Positions 17,762-26,376 of a DNA stretch of 61,985 nt are shown here, piece after piece. How positions within the stretch are numbered: position 1 is the stretch's first letter; every line of letters starts with the position of its first letter. The stretch lies in the NCBI RefSeq assembly GCF_003072505.1, contig NZ_NTGB01000001.1, forward strand, positions 2,947,071 through 3,009,055. Direction: 5' to 3'. A program made the position numbers and the translations under genes. The stretch is from Polynucleobacter rarus. GTDB lineage: Bacteria > Pseudomonadota > Gammaproteobacteria > Burkholderiales > Burkholderiaceae. The notes under the pieces are model-generated. The model made no database searches and was not told where the DNA came from. It saw only the letters and a program-made list of their open reading frames with translations.

Positions 17762-18769
17762 ATGGAAATCAAAATGGAAATCAATTCAAAGTCAAGACGC
17801 GACCTATTGTCCCTTATTGGTAAAACAAGTTTAGCAACTACAGTTGCTGGAATTGTTCCAGAAGTACTTTCACAAGAAAAAAAATTAAGCATTGGATACT
17901 GGCCTATCGCAGCTGGTTTACCCTTTTTTACAGCAATAGAAAAAGGTTATTTTAAACAAGCGGGTATTAACGTTGAAGCCGTGAAATTTGCCAGTCCAAA
18001 CCAAGTCGTTGATGCAATGATTGCTGGGCGGATAGATGGTTGTGCAAATGGAACAGCAATTACGGTCTTAGCATTAGCAGATGCGCAAATGCCTGGGTCA
18101 ATTAAATTTACTTGTATGAACTTTGCAAATGAAAAATATATATTAGATCAATTTATTGTTCCAATTAATTCATCAATCACTTCAATTAGTGAGTTAGCCG
18201 GTAAAAAAGTAGCTTGCGGACCAGGTATTAATAATGTAACTCTCGCTAAAGCGGTGCTACAGGGGAATGGGATCACAAACGCTCAGGTGATTGAATTACC
18301 GATTACACAGATTTTGCCAGCATTAGCTAGTGGTCAGATTGATGGTGCATATGTTCTTGAGCCTACTGCCGTGATTGGTAAACAACAAAAAATCTCTAAG
18401 TCTATTGGCGCAGGTGTCGTATCAAAATACGTCTTGGGAGATAATTTACCTTGGTTTGGCGGGGCAGCAGCACTTCTTTCTAAAACATTGAAAGAAAAAG
18501 CTGACATGGTACCTAAATATCTCAAGGCCTATGCAGCAGGTGTCGAGTACGTTAGAAAAAACGGGTTGGAGGCAAATCAATTCTTAAAAGGTTATACAGC
18601 GATTGAAGGCGATTTGGCAAAAGAAGTACCAATCAGCGGTTATGTTTCTTATGACGAGGTCAGGGGCAATGATGTAAAAGCGCTACAGCGCTTGTTTGAT
18701 GTCTTTGCGGAAAGAAAAGTATTTGAGAAGCAAATTCCTGCACTCAATTTAATATACAAACCAACTTAA
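17762..18769 (+). CDS. ABC transporter substrate-binding protein (NMT1/SsuA/TauA-like)
   Basis: The 335-residue periplasmic binding protein has an N-terminal twin-arginine-like leader (SRRDLLSLIGKTSLATTVAG). The NMT1-type fold follows: IGYWPIAAGLPFFTAIEKGYFKQAGINVEAV. Such proteins bind small sulfonates, pyrimidines or nitriles. Start codons at 17762 and 17774 are both possible. A permease and an ATPase follow directly, so the three form a complete importer. Confidence 0.92.
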   Translation: MEIKMEINSKSRRDLLSLIGKTSLATTVAGIVPEVLSQEKKLSIGYWPIAAGLPFFTAIEKGYFKQAGINVEAVKFASPNQVVDAMIAGRIDGCANGTAITVLALADAQMPGSIKFTCMNFANEKYILDQFIVPINSSITSISELAGKKVACGPGINNVTLAKAVLQGNGITNAQVIELPITQILPALASGQIDGAYVLEPTAVIGKQQKISKSIGAGVVSKYVLGDNLPWFGGAAALLSKTLKEKADMVPKYLKAYAAGVEYVRKNGLEANQFLKGYTAIEGDLAKEVPISGYVSYDEVRGNDVKALQRLFDVFAERKVFEKQIPALNLIYKPT

Positions 18770-18782
18770 AAGGCATTATTAA

Positions 18783-19547
18783 ATGTCTTTTTCTGTAAAA
18801 CATCGATTGCTACCATTCATTGGTCCAGTAATGTTGTATCTCTTTTGGAATTTAGTGTTAACCGCAAAATGGATACAGCCAAACTTATTGCCGCCCCCAG
18901 ATGTGACGATTATGTATATGTTGAAGTCATTTGCATCAGGCGCAATATTTCAAGACTTGTGGACAACAGTTTTGCGAACGATCTATGCTTTTTTAATTGC
19001 TGCTGGGATTGGAGTTCCCCTAGGTGTGTTATTGGGTAGTTCGGTACAAACTTATAGAAGTGTGGAGTTTTTGATTGATTTTTTTAGATCAACACCCTCG
19101 TCTGCCTTGATTCCCCTCTTTATGCTGATTTTTGGGATTTCAGATATTAACAAGATTGCAATCGCTGCCTTTGCTGCCATCCTAGTAATTATGTTTAACT
19201 GTGCTTATGGCGTCATGAATGCAAAGAAAACAAGATTAATGGCAGCAAAAACGATGGGTATTAAAAAATTTTATATTTTTAAAGATATCTTGATTATGGA
19301 AAGTTTGCCTCAAACCTTTGTTGGCTTAAGAACTGGGGTATCCATTGCCTTAGTTATCGTTATAGTTGCAGAAATGTTTATCGGCTCTGAAAATGGTTTG
19401 GGACACCGCATTATTGATGCCCAACAAGTTTTTAATATTAAAGAAATGTATAGCTCTATTTTAGTAACAGGAGCTCTTGGCTACTCCTTAAATATTATTT
19501 TCATGTTAATTGAAAAGAACGTGATTCACTGGAGTGGAAAATCTTGA
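18783..19547 (+). CDS. ABC transporter permease (SsuC/TauC-like)
   Basis: The 254-residue membrane protein has about six helices and the inner-membrane permease signature. The EAA loop region reads MAAKTMGIKKFYIFKDILIMESLPQTFVGLRTGVSIAL and contacts the ATPase. It forms the membrane channel for the solute bound by the protein encoded 13 nt upstream. Its stop codon overlaps the start of the ATPase gene (TTGA), a sign of translational coupling. Confidence 0.93.
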   Translation: MSFSVKHRLLPFIGPVMLYLFWNLVLTAKWIQPNLLPPPDVTIMYMLKSFASGAIFQDLWTTVLRTIYAFLIAAGIGVPLGVLLGSSVQTYRSVEFLIDFFRSTPSSALIPLFMLIFGISDINKIAIAAFAAILVIMFNCAYGVMNAKKTRLMAAKTMGIKKFYIFKDILIMESLPQTFVGLRTGVSIALVIVIVAEMFIGSENGLGHRIIDAQQVFNIKEMYSSILVTGALGYSLNIIFMLIEKNVIHWSGKS

Positions 19548-20329
19548 ATACGCTTCAAATACCTAGAAATCATGTATCTATTAGAGGCTTGTATAAAAGT
19601 TTTGCAACAACTCCTTTGTACGAAGACTTTAACTTAAACATTTTAAAAGGAAAAATAGTCTCAATTTTTGGACCAAATGGCTGTGGTAAATCAACTTTGA
19701 TTAATATGATTTCTGGGATTACAGAAATTGATGCAGGGGAAATTCTATTTGATGGTAAAACTTTAAAACAGACCACGATTGGTTATGTTTTTCAAAATTA
19801 TCGAGATGCATTATTTCCATGGATGAGCTCTTGGGAAAACATTGCTTATCCTTTAAGAAGAGCAAATTTATCTGAAGAAAAAGTTAAAAGTCGGGTTGAG
19901 GAATTATTTGAGCTGTTTGATATTCGGTTCAATTTAAAGTTGTATCCCTACGAACTTTCTGGAGGACAACAACAGACCGTTTCGATTATGCGTGCACTTG
20001 CTCCCAAACCAGAGGTGCTTTTTTTAGATGAACCTTTTTCAGCCCTAGATTTTGAAATGACGCTTTTTATTCGGGAAAAATTACAAGAGGTTAATTTAGT
20101 ATCTGGAATTACAATGATGATTGTTTCGCACGATCTAGAAGATGCTGTATTTTTAGCGGATCAAATTTTACTTCTAACTAGAAGGCCGACTAGGATTGCA
20201 GCGCTATTAGATTTTGATCTCGCCAAACCAAGATTAGCTGAAGCAATAAGTGATCCGCAATTTATTGCGATGAAATCCCAAGCCTTAGAAATCTTTCAAC
20301 GAGAAATGCGAGCCGGTAATGGGATGTAA
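19544..20329 (+). CDS. ABC transporter ATP-binding protein (SsuB/TauB-like)
   Basis: The 261-residue ATPase has Walker A GPNGCGKST, Q-loop VFQNYRDALFPW, signature SGGQQQ, Walker B VLFLDEPFSALD and the H-loop His in VSHDLEDAVFLA. It starts with TTG, overlapping the permease stop codon, with GGAGTGG upstream. The ALFPW sequence after the Q-loop is typical of nitrate/sulfonate/taurine-type importers. The next gene, a gamma-glutamyltransferase-family enzyme, follows after 40 nt and probably acts on the imported solute. Confidence 0.94.
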   Translation: MNTLQIPRNHVSIRGLYKSFATTPLYEDFNLNILKGKIVSIFGPNGCGKSTLINMISGITEIDAGEILFDGKTLKQTTIGYVFQNYRDALFPWMSSWENIAYPLRRANLSEEKVKSRVEELFELFDIRFNLKLYPYELSGGQQQTVSIMRALAPKPEVLFLDEPFSALDFEMTLFIREKLQEVNLVSGITMMIVSHDLEDAVFLADQILLLTRRPTRIAALLDFDLAKPRLAEAISDPQFIAMKSQALEIFQREMRAGNGM

Positions 20330-20369
20330 TATCCTATTAGTTGAATAAACAATAATTATTGGAGTTAAT

Positions 20370-21965
20370 TTGATTAATACATTGTGCGCCAATCATGGCA
20401 TGGCAACATCACCGCATCATTTAGCTAGCCAGTCAGCATTAAAAGTTTTACGAGATGGTGGTAATGCGATTGAAGCTATGGTATCCGCTGCGGCAACGAT
20501 CGCAGTAGTGTATCCACATATGAACAGTATCGGTGGCGATGGCTTTTGGTTAGTTTTAAAACCAAATGGTGAGCAAATTACAATTGACGCCTCTGGGGCA
20601 TCTGCTAAATTAGCAACGATTGATACTTATCTTAATAAAGGCCTAAATAAAATTCCATTTCGTGGAGCAATGGCGGCAAATACAGTGGCTGGAACGGTTT
20701 CAGGATGGCAAAAAGCTTTAGAAATTTCTGATGCCATCGGTGGTAACAAAACTCTAGATTATTTATTAAGTGATGCAATCTGTTACGCAGAGGAAGGTTT
20801 TCCAGTTACCGAGGGACAAAGTTTACTCACGAACAATAAATTAGCTGAATTAAAAGACGTGCCTGGGTTTGCAAAAACTTTTTTGGAAGAGGGTAAAGTT
20901 CCTAAACCAACTAGCGTAATGACAAATCGTCGTTTGGCAAATACCTTAAAGACTCTTGCCGCTGATGGACTAGACAGCTTTTACCGTGGCAAGTTGGCTC
21001 AACAGATTGCACAAGATTTGATGAGTGTAGGATCACCGATTACCCTCGAAGATTTACAGCAACATTTTGCTCAAATTAAAAACCCTCTTCATCTGCAACA
21101 TAGTCTTGGGAATTTATATAATGTACAACCACCGAGTCAAGGTTTAGTTTCTTTAATTATTCTGGGTTTATTAGACCGAACGAATTTAAAAAATGTTCAG
21201 GCAGATTCAGCCGATCATGTGCACCTTGTAGTTGAAGCAACAAAACTGGCTTTTCAGATTAGAGATCAGGCAATAACTGATCCAAGTTATATGACGAAAG
21301 AGGCGCAACAGTATCTTGATCCATCCAATCTAGATGATTTAGCAAAATCTATTAAGATTGATAAGGCAATGAGCTGGGGAGAGGGTAAGGGTCCAGGGGA
21401 CACAATCTGGATGGGAACCATCGATAAAGATGGTTTAGCCGTTTCCTTTATTCAAAGTATCTATCATGAATACGGTAGTGGGGTTGTGCTCGAGTCGTCC
21501 GGCATTAATTGGCAAAATCGTGGTGCTTCCTTTAGCTTAGATAAAAATCATATTAATGCTTTATTACCCATGAAAAAACCATTTCATACCTTAAACCCGG
21601 CTGGGGCTAGGTTCAAGGATGGTCGAGTGATGGTTTATGGCAATATGGGTGGAGATGGTCAACCACAAAGTCAAGCAGCTGTCTTTACTCGTTACGCAGT
21701 CTTTAATCAACCTTTACAAACTGCAGTTACCGCGCCTAGATGGCTTTTAGGTAGAACTTGGGGACAAAGTTCCGACACATTGAAGTTAGAGAGTAGATTC
21801 CCTCAAGAGCTCTTTGAAGAGTTGACGAAAAGAGGTCATGATGTGGAAAAAATGGGCATCTTTGATTCTGCATTAGGTCATGCAGGAGCGATAGTACGCA
21901 TGCCAAATGGAGTTTTACTAGGTGCTACAGACCCGCGAGCTGACGGAGTTGTAGCTGCCTTCTAA
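20370..21965 (+). CDS. gamma-glutamyltransferase family amidohydrolase
   Basis: This 531-residue Ntn-hydrolase has the family start MATSPHHLASQSALKVLRDGGNAIEA and the central autoprocessing site. There Thr345 (in GDTIWMG) is the likely N-terminal nucleophile of the small subunit. It lacks a signal peptide, so it is probably cytoplasmic. This fits a catabolic gamma-glutamyl or oxamate-type amidohydrolase better than periplasmic glutathione hydrolase. The start is TTG with GGAG 5 nt upstream. It is linked to the ABC importer. Confidence 0.87.
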   Translation: MINTLCANHGMATSPHHLASQSALKVLRDGGNAIEAMVSAAATIAVVYPHMNSIGGDGFWLVLKPNGEQITIDASGASAKLATIDTYLNKGLNKIPFRGAMAANTVAGTVSGWQKALEISDAIGGNKTLDYLLSDAICYAEEGFPVTEGQSLLTNNKLAELKDVPGFAKTFLEEGKVPKPTSVMTNRRLANTLKTLAADGLDSFYRGKLAQQIAQDLMSVGSPITLEDLQQHFAQIKNPLHLQHSLGNLYNVQPPSQGLVSLIILGLLDRTNLKNVQADSADHVHLVVEATKLAFQIRDQAITDPSYMTKEAQQYLDPSNLDDLAKSIKIDKAMSWGEGKGPGDTIWMGTIDKDGLAVSFIQSIYHEYGSGVVLESSGINWQNRGASFSLDKNHINALLPMKKPFHTLNPAGARFKDGRVMVYGNMGGDGQPQSQAAVFTRYAVFNQPLQTAVTAPRWLLGRTWGQSSDTLKLESRFPQELFEELTKRGHDVEKMGIFDSALGHAGAIVRMPNGVLLGATDPRADGVVAAF

Positions 21966-22318
21966 ATTAAATTTTCTAGTAAATAAATGCGATATTGGGT
22001 TATCAAATAAAAAACTGATTGCTTTACAAAAAGTAAAGTTTATTTTTTGAAAATGTAAACGTTAATTTGCTAAAGTTAAAAATAGCTTTTAAAGAAGATA
22101 AATAAGGCGAAAGATAATTGATTGAATTTTTAAACTATTTGTTTTTAGACTTAAGAGGTCTCTGGGTTTTACATCCAACTTTTAAAAATAATTAAAAAGC
22201 ATGATCATACATATCGCAGCTCGTTAGGATTGTACTTATCATTCAAATTAAAGCACTCTTTTTATGTCGTAGAGTATGATGATTTAGATATTCCACAATT
22301 CATCAGAAAGCTCAGGTT
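21966..22318. other. AT-rich intergenic region before the EamA transporter
   Basis: No gene is seen. Near the left end there is a weak terminator-like hairpin (22022-22045). The rest is low-complexity AT-rich leader without a convincing promoter or a reading frame longer than a few codons. Confidence 0.5.
22022..22045 (+). terminator. weak rho-independent terminator after the GGT-family gene
   Basis: CTTTAC (22022-22027), a 5-A loop and GTAAAG (22033-22038) are followed by TTTATTTTTT. The T-tract is good but the 6-bp stem is AT-rich. Confidence 0.5.
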
Positions 22319-23233
22319 GTGCCTTTAAGTAAAAAACAGTTTTATATTTCAATAGCCATGGCTAGCTTAGGGGCTGTTTTCTTTTCAGGAAAAGCGATTT
22401 TAATTAAGCTAGCTTACCGATACGGCACCACCTCAGAGGTGTTTTTGGCTTTGCGTATGGCAATGGCATTCCCTATCTTTTGGCTGGTGTATTTCTTCTC
22501 AGGAGAAAGAAAAGGCCAACAAAAATTGTCCTTTAGAGAAATTTTGCAAGTTGCCAGCTTAGGTTTTTGCGGATACTTCTTATCAAGTTACGTTGATTTT
22601 TTAGGCCTACACTATATTTCAGTAGGACTAGAACGAATCATTTTGTATCTCACTCCCGCAATCGTAGTCATCTTTTCTTATTTCTTTTTAAAAAAGACCA
22701 TCACGAAGTTTCAATGGATATCGATGGTAGTTGGCTACATCGGTGTCACTATGGCTTTTTTACAGGATGCAATGACCAACGGTCAAGCAGCTTGGATTGG
22801 TATGAGTTTGGTTTTTTTAAGTGCTTGCTTGTATTCTGCTTATTTAATTTTTGCCGGCGAAATAGTTAAAAAAGTTGGCAGTATTCGACTAGTTACTTTT
22901 GCAAGTAGTTTTTCAGCACTTTTTAGCGTGGTACAAATGATGTTCCATCACCCACAAGAATTACTCGACCAGCATTTGAATGTTTATTTATTAAGCTTAA
23001 TCAATGCCGGTCTTTGTACGGTTATTCCAATGATGTTTATTATGTTGTCAGTTCGAAGAATTGGTTCTGCTCTCACTTCTCAAGCTGGTATTTTAGGCCC
23101 CTTGTCTACTATATTCATGGGCTGGTATTTTCTGGGTGAAGAAATAACTTTTTTTCAAATGTCAGGACTGTGTCTGGTTGTGATTGCGATGTGGTTATTA
23201 ATGCGAAGCCAAAACTCCCATTCCACAAATTAA
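22319..23233 (+). CDS. EamA/DMT-superfamily permease
   Basis: The 304-residue integral membrane protein has ten predicted helices in two EamA repeats, as in the drug/metabolite transporter superfamily. The first repeat contains FSGKAILIKLAYRYG and the second ends with GWYFLGEEITFFQMSGLCLVV, both typical of the family. It starts with GTG. It stands alone between the GGT-family gene and the cytochrome cluster. The exported or imported compound is unknown. Confidence 0.9.
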   Translation: MPLSKKQFYISIAMASLGAVFFSGKAILIKLAYRYGTTSEVFLALRMAMAFPIFWLVYFFSGERKGQQKLSFREILQVASLGFCGYFLSSYVDFLGLHYISVGLERIILYLTPAIVVIFSYFFLKKTITKFQWISMVVGYIGVTMAFLQDAMTNGQAAWIGMSLVFLSACLYSAYLIFAGEIVKKVGSIRLVTFASSFSALFSVVQMMFHHPQELLDQHLNVYLLSLINAGLCTVIPMMFIMLSVRRIGSALTSQAGILGPLSTIFMGWYFLGEEITFFQMSGLCLVVIAMWLLMRSQNSHSTN

Positions 23234-23332
23234 TCCTTTCTAAGTGATTGCCCTAATAACTATTTACTCAAAAAGTTTTATAGTTAAAAAGTTAAAGACA
23301 TAACTACTTAGGCAACTTATCAAGGACTACGC

Positions 23333-24157
23333 TTGCGTATCTCACGTAAAAATTTTAGATATTTTTTTGGGTTGATTGGCTTATGTGCAAGCACGCATTT
23401 AAATGCCAACCCTCTGGCAAGCGCAGAGTTACAAGACCCAAAGTTTATCGAAAAATTAGCTAACTCCTATCAAACGAATTGTAGTCATTGCCATTCTGGT
23501 GATGCTCCAAGCGCACCTCGGATTGGGGCATCAGCTGATTGGGCTAAGCGACTTAGTGCGGGATTTAATCATTTGTATGATTCGGCAATTGAAGGTATTC
23601 CGAACACTGCAATGCAAGCAAAAGGCGGGCATACTGAACTGTCAAATGATGAAATTAAAAACTTAGTACATTATTTTTTATTGATGGCTAAGATTGACTT
23701 ACAAGCGATACAGTCAGCCCAGAAATATGATGAACTGCAAATAAAAGATAGGGAGTTTATTGCTCTAGATCAATTTCGTTTAGGTTATTTAGAGAAAAAG
23801 AACCTAAGTAAAGAAGGGGTTTTTTTTACAAAATTTGAGGAATATGACACTCAACGAGATGGTCGATTGAATCAAACGGAGTTTCTGAATATGAAAGCTG
23901 ATTTACAGAAAATCCAACGATCTGTAAAACTATCAGACGATGAAATACAAAAAAATATTCTAAACGCTTTATCCAAAGTAAGTGGTATGCCCCCAGCTGG
24001 TATTCGTGTAGCAGTAAAAAATGGGAATGCTGTCATTAATGGGGTAGTTGGTGATGACGCCGTATTGGATAGTGCTTTTAAATCGATTCGATGGTTGCCA
24101 GGCTTACAAAAACTGGATAACCGATTGATAACTGCAGAAATGATGGCATTTGATTGA
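23333..24157 (+). CDS. cytochrome c5 / EF-hand / BON fusion protein, periplasmic
   Basis: The 274-residue protein has a signal peptide ending LNA. A c5-like cytochrome follows: heme site CSHCH at residues 50-54 and axial Met94 in NTAMQAKGGHTELSNDE. A linker leads to one canonical EF-hand loop at 172-183 (D-T-Q-R-D-G-R-L-N-Q-T-E), and a BON-like domain lies at about 202-265. The EF-hand should bind calcium, and BON domains bind membranes or hydrophobic ligands. The start is TTG with AAGGA upstream. It lies 40 nt before the amidohydrolase gene and probably shares its operon. I know of no defined function for this domain combination. Confidence 0.88.
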   Translation: MRISRKNFRYFFGLIGLCASTHLNANPLASAELQDPKFIEKLANSYQTNCSHCHSGDAPSAPRIGASADWAKRLSAGFNHLYDSAIEGIPNTAMQAKGGHTELSNDEIKNLVHYFLLMAKIDLQAIQSAQKYDELQIKDREFIALDQFRLGYLEKKNLSKEGVFFTKFEEYDTQRDGRLNQTEFLNMKADLQKIQRSVKLSDDEIQKNILNALSKVSGMPPAGIRVAVKNGNAVINGVVGDDAVLDSAFKSIRWLPGLQKLDNRLITAEMMAFD

Positions 24158-24197
24158 TATTTAATATGTTCAACTTTAACAATAAGATGGAGAGACT

Positions 24198-25709
24198 ATG
24201 AGTTTACTAAGCCCGGAAGAGATCGCTTCCTTAGCACCAGCAGAATCGTCAATCTTTCCTGCGCCGATTCCGGTCCAGTGCGTGTCAAGTGACGAGTTTA
24301 TGCCCCAGCCGCAGACTCAAAAACAAAAAGAATATGAGAACCGAGTAAAGGCCTATGGTGCAAAGCTCGCAAAAAATCAGGGGATGGCTCGCAGAACATT
24401 TTTTAAATCAGCATCTGGAATGGCGACTGCTTTTTTAGCGATGAACGACACCTATGGGCCAATGTTTTCGGTTTCTGAGGCAGAAGCGGCTACTCCAGAG
24501 ATGGCTAATGAGAGGGCCAGTGGTCTCAAAGGCCAATTTATCATGGATATGCATACCCATTTTTTAAGGGATGATACAAAAATCCAATCCTTTTTACAAC
24601 AACGATTGGCTGTAGGAAAAGCAGGGTGGAATCCTGCTCTCGTTGACAAACCTCAAACCATTGATGATTTGAAGTTTGCAAATTACTTGAAGGAAATGTA
24701 TTTAGATAGTGATACGAAAGTATGTTGTATCAGTGGTGCACCCTCAGAAATCGAAGGGGATTGGTTTTTAACAAATGATATGAAAGCAAATGCTAGAGCC
24801 ACCATTAATTCCATCTCTGGTTCTAAAAGAGCATTTGCGCATGCTATTTTTACACCAGGATATGACGGTTGGATGGATGAAATTGACCGTGCAATCGAAG
24901 TACTAAAACCTGATTCTTTCAAAGGTTACACGATCGGTGATAACACCCATAAAGATCTATCAAAGCACCCTTGGCGGCTTGATGATGAGAAACTTGTATA
25001 TCCGGCCTATGAGAAATTTGTCAAAGCGGGGTTAAAAAATGTTTGCATCCACAAAGGACTATTTCCTCCCTCAATGGAAAGTAAATTCCCTCATCTATTG
25101 AACTATGTCAATGTAAGCGATGTAGGTAAAGCAGCGAAGGACTGGCCACAACTAAACTTCATTATTTACCACGGTGGTTATCGTTATGCTGGTGGGGGTA
25201 AGGCTGAAGATGCATGGGAGCAATTTGAAAAGACTGGACGGATTGACTGGATTACTGATTTAGCTGAAGTCCCTACAAAGTACGGTGTTAAAAATGTTTA
25301 CGCTGACGTAGGTCAGTTATTTGCTCAAACCACGATTGTTGATCCACGTTTATCAGCTGTGATGATGGGGCAATTAATTAGGGGGCTTGGTCAAACTAAT
25401 GTCGTTTGGGGAACCGATGCTATTTGGACAGGTTCACCACAATGGCAAATTGAAGCATTCCGTCGCTTGGAAATCCCTGAGGAAATAAGAAGAAGATACG
25501 GCTATAAACCACTAGGCGAGGCAAACGGGCCCGTGAAGAATGCCATTTTTGGCGAAAACAATGCCAGAATTTATAATTACTCAGCAAAGCAACGTGCAGA
25601 GTTAGCTGGAGACAAAATTCTACAAGCTAAAAATATCTATGAAAAAGATGGTCCGAATCGAACTAATATGTCCTACGGATACGTTAATTTAAACAAAAAT
25701 CAAGCCTAA
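24198..25709 (+). CDS. amidohydrolase-2 family metalloenzyme with Tat-type signal
   Basis: The 503-residue protein starts with a 60-residue polar leader. A twin-arginine motif ARRTFFK follows (Arg65-Arg66), then a hydrophobic stretch (SGMATAFLAM), suggesting Tat export of a folded metalloprotein. The catalytic part begins MDMHTHF, the HxH metal site (His119, His121). Further metal or catalytic residues lie in FIIYHGGY and VWGTDAIW, as in PF04909 decarboxylases and lactonases. GGAGAG precedes the ATG. It is clustered with a cytochrome c, a DUF1080 lipoprotein and an oxidoreductase. The substrate is unknown. Confidence 0.88.
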   Translation: MSLLSPEEIASLAPAESSIFPAPIPVQCVSSDEFMPQPQTQKQKEYENRVKAYGAKLAKNQGMARRTFFKSASGMATAFLAMNDTYGPMFSVSEAEAATPEMANERASGLKGQFIMDMHTHFLRDDTKIQSFLQQRLAVGKAGWNPALVDKPQTIDDLKFANYLKEMYLDSDTKVCCISGAPSEIEGDWFLTNDMKANARATINSISGSKRAFAHAIFTPGYDGWMDEIDRAIEVLKPDSFKGYTIGDNTHKDLSKHPWRLDDEKLVYPAYEKFVKAGLKNVCIHKGLFPPSMESKFPHLLNYVNVSDVGKAAKDWPQLNFIIYHGGYRYAGGGKAEDAWEQFEKTGRIDWITDLAEVPTKYGVKNVYADVGQLFAQTTIVDPRLSAVMMGQLIRGLGQTNVVWGTDAIWTGSPQWQIEAFRRLEIPEEIRRRYGYKPLGEANGPVKNAIFGENNARIYNYSAKQRAELAGDKILQAKNIYEKDGPNRTNMSYGYVNLNKNQA

Positions 25710-25767
25710 CTAATCAGGTAAGAGGTAAGATAACTAAAGTTATATAAATCATACAAAGGAGACAATA

Positions 25768-26376
25768 ATGTATCGAAAGTTTATTAGAGCAATTACTCTT
25801 GCAAGCTCATGTTTATTTTTAATCTCGTGTAGTCATTTCAATGCAAATGATCCAACAGTTCAGAAAGTGTATGAGGATGGTAAAAACTTGAACGATTGGA
25901 ATTTAGTAGGTAATGCCAATTGGCGTTTACAAGGAGGCTCAATTCAGGCGGATTTCCTTACGAGTAAATTACCTAGCTATTTGGTAACGAAAGTGAAGTA
26001 TCAAAATTTCCATATTTACACTGAGTTTTGGGCTGATAGTCAAACTAATAGCGGCGTCTTTATCCGTTGTCAAAATCCTGAAAAAATTGATGCAGTCAGT
26101 TGCTATGAAGTCAATATTTGGGATGCAAGACCTGATCCTTCCTACGGTACAGGTGCGATTGTTGATGTTGCTAAGGTGACATCACCATATCCTAAGGCTG
26201 GTGGTCAGTGGAACACAATGGAAATTACTGCAAACGGTAGTCAATTGATCGTTAAATTTAACGGCGTTGAGACGGTGAATGCACGGAATGAAAAATTAAA
26301 AGATGGCTTTATCGCATTGCAGTATGGCAGCGGTATTATTAAGTTTAGAAAATTTTATATGAAACCAATTAATTAA
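25768..26376 (+). CDS. DUF1080-type lipoprotein (3-keto-disaccharide hydrolase fold)
   Basis: The 202-residue protein has a lipobox LISC (Cys near residue 21), so it is lipid-anchored. The DUF1080 concanavalin-like domain follows (DGKNLNDWNLVGNANWRLQGG, later NSGVFIRCQ and GGQWNTMEI). Some family members act on 3-keto-glycosides. AAAGGAGA lies just before the ATG. Its TAA stop overlaps the next ATG by one base (TAATG), linking it to the oxidoreductase. Confidence 0.88.
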   Translation: MYRKFIRAITLASSCLFLISCSHFNANDPTVQKVYEDGKNLNDWNLVGNANWRLQGGSIQADFLTSKLPSYLVTKVKYQNFHIYTEFWADSQTNSGVFIRCQNPEKIDAVSCYEVNIWDARPDPSYGTGAIVDVAKVTSPYPKAGGQWNTMEITANGSQLIVKFNGVETVNARNEKLKDGFIALQYGSGIIKFRKFYMKPIN

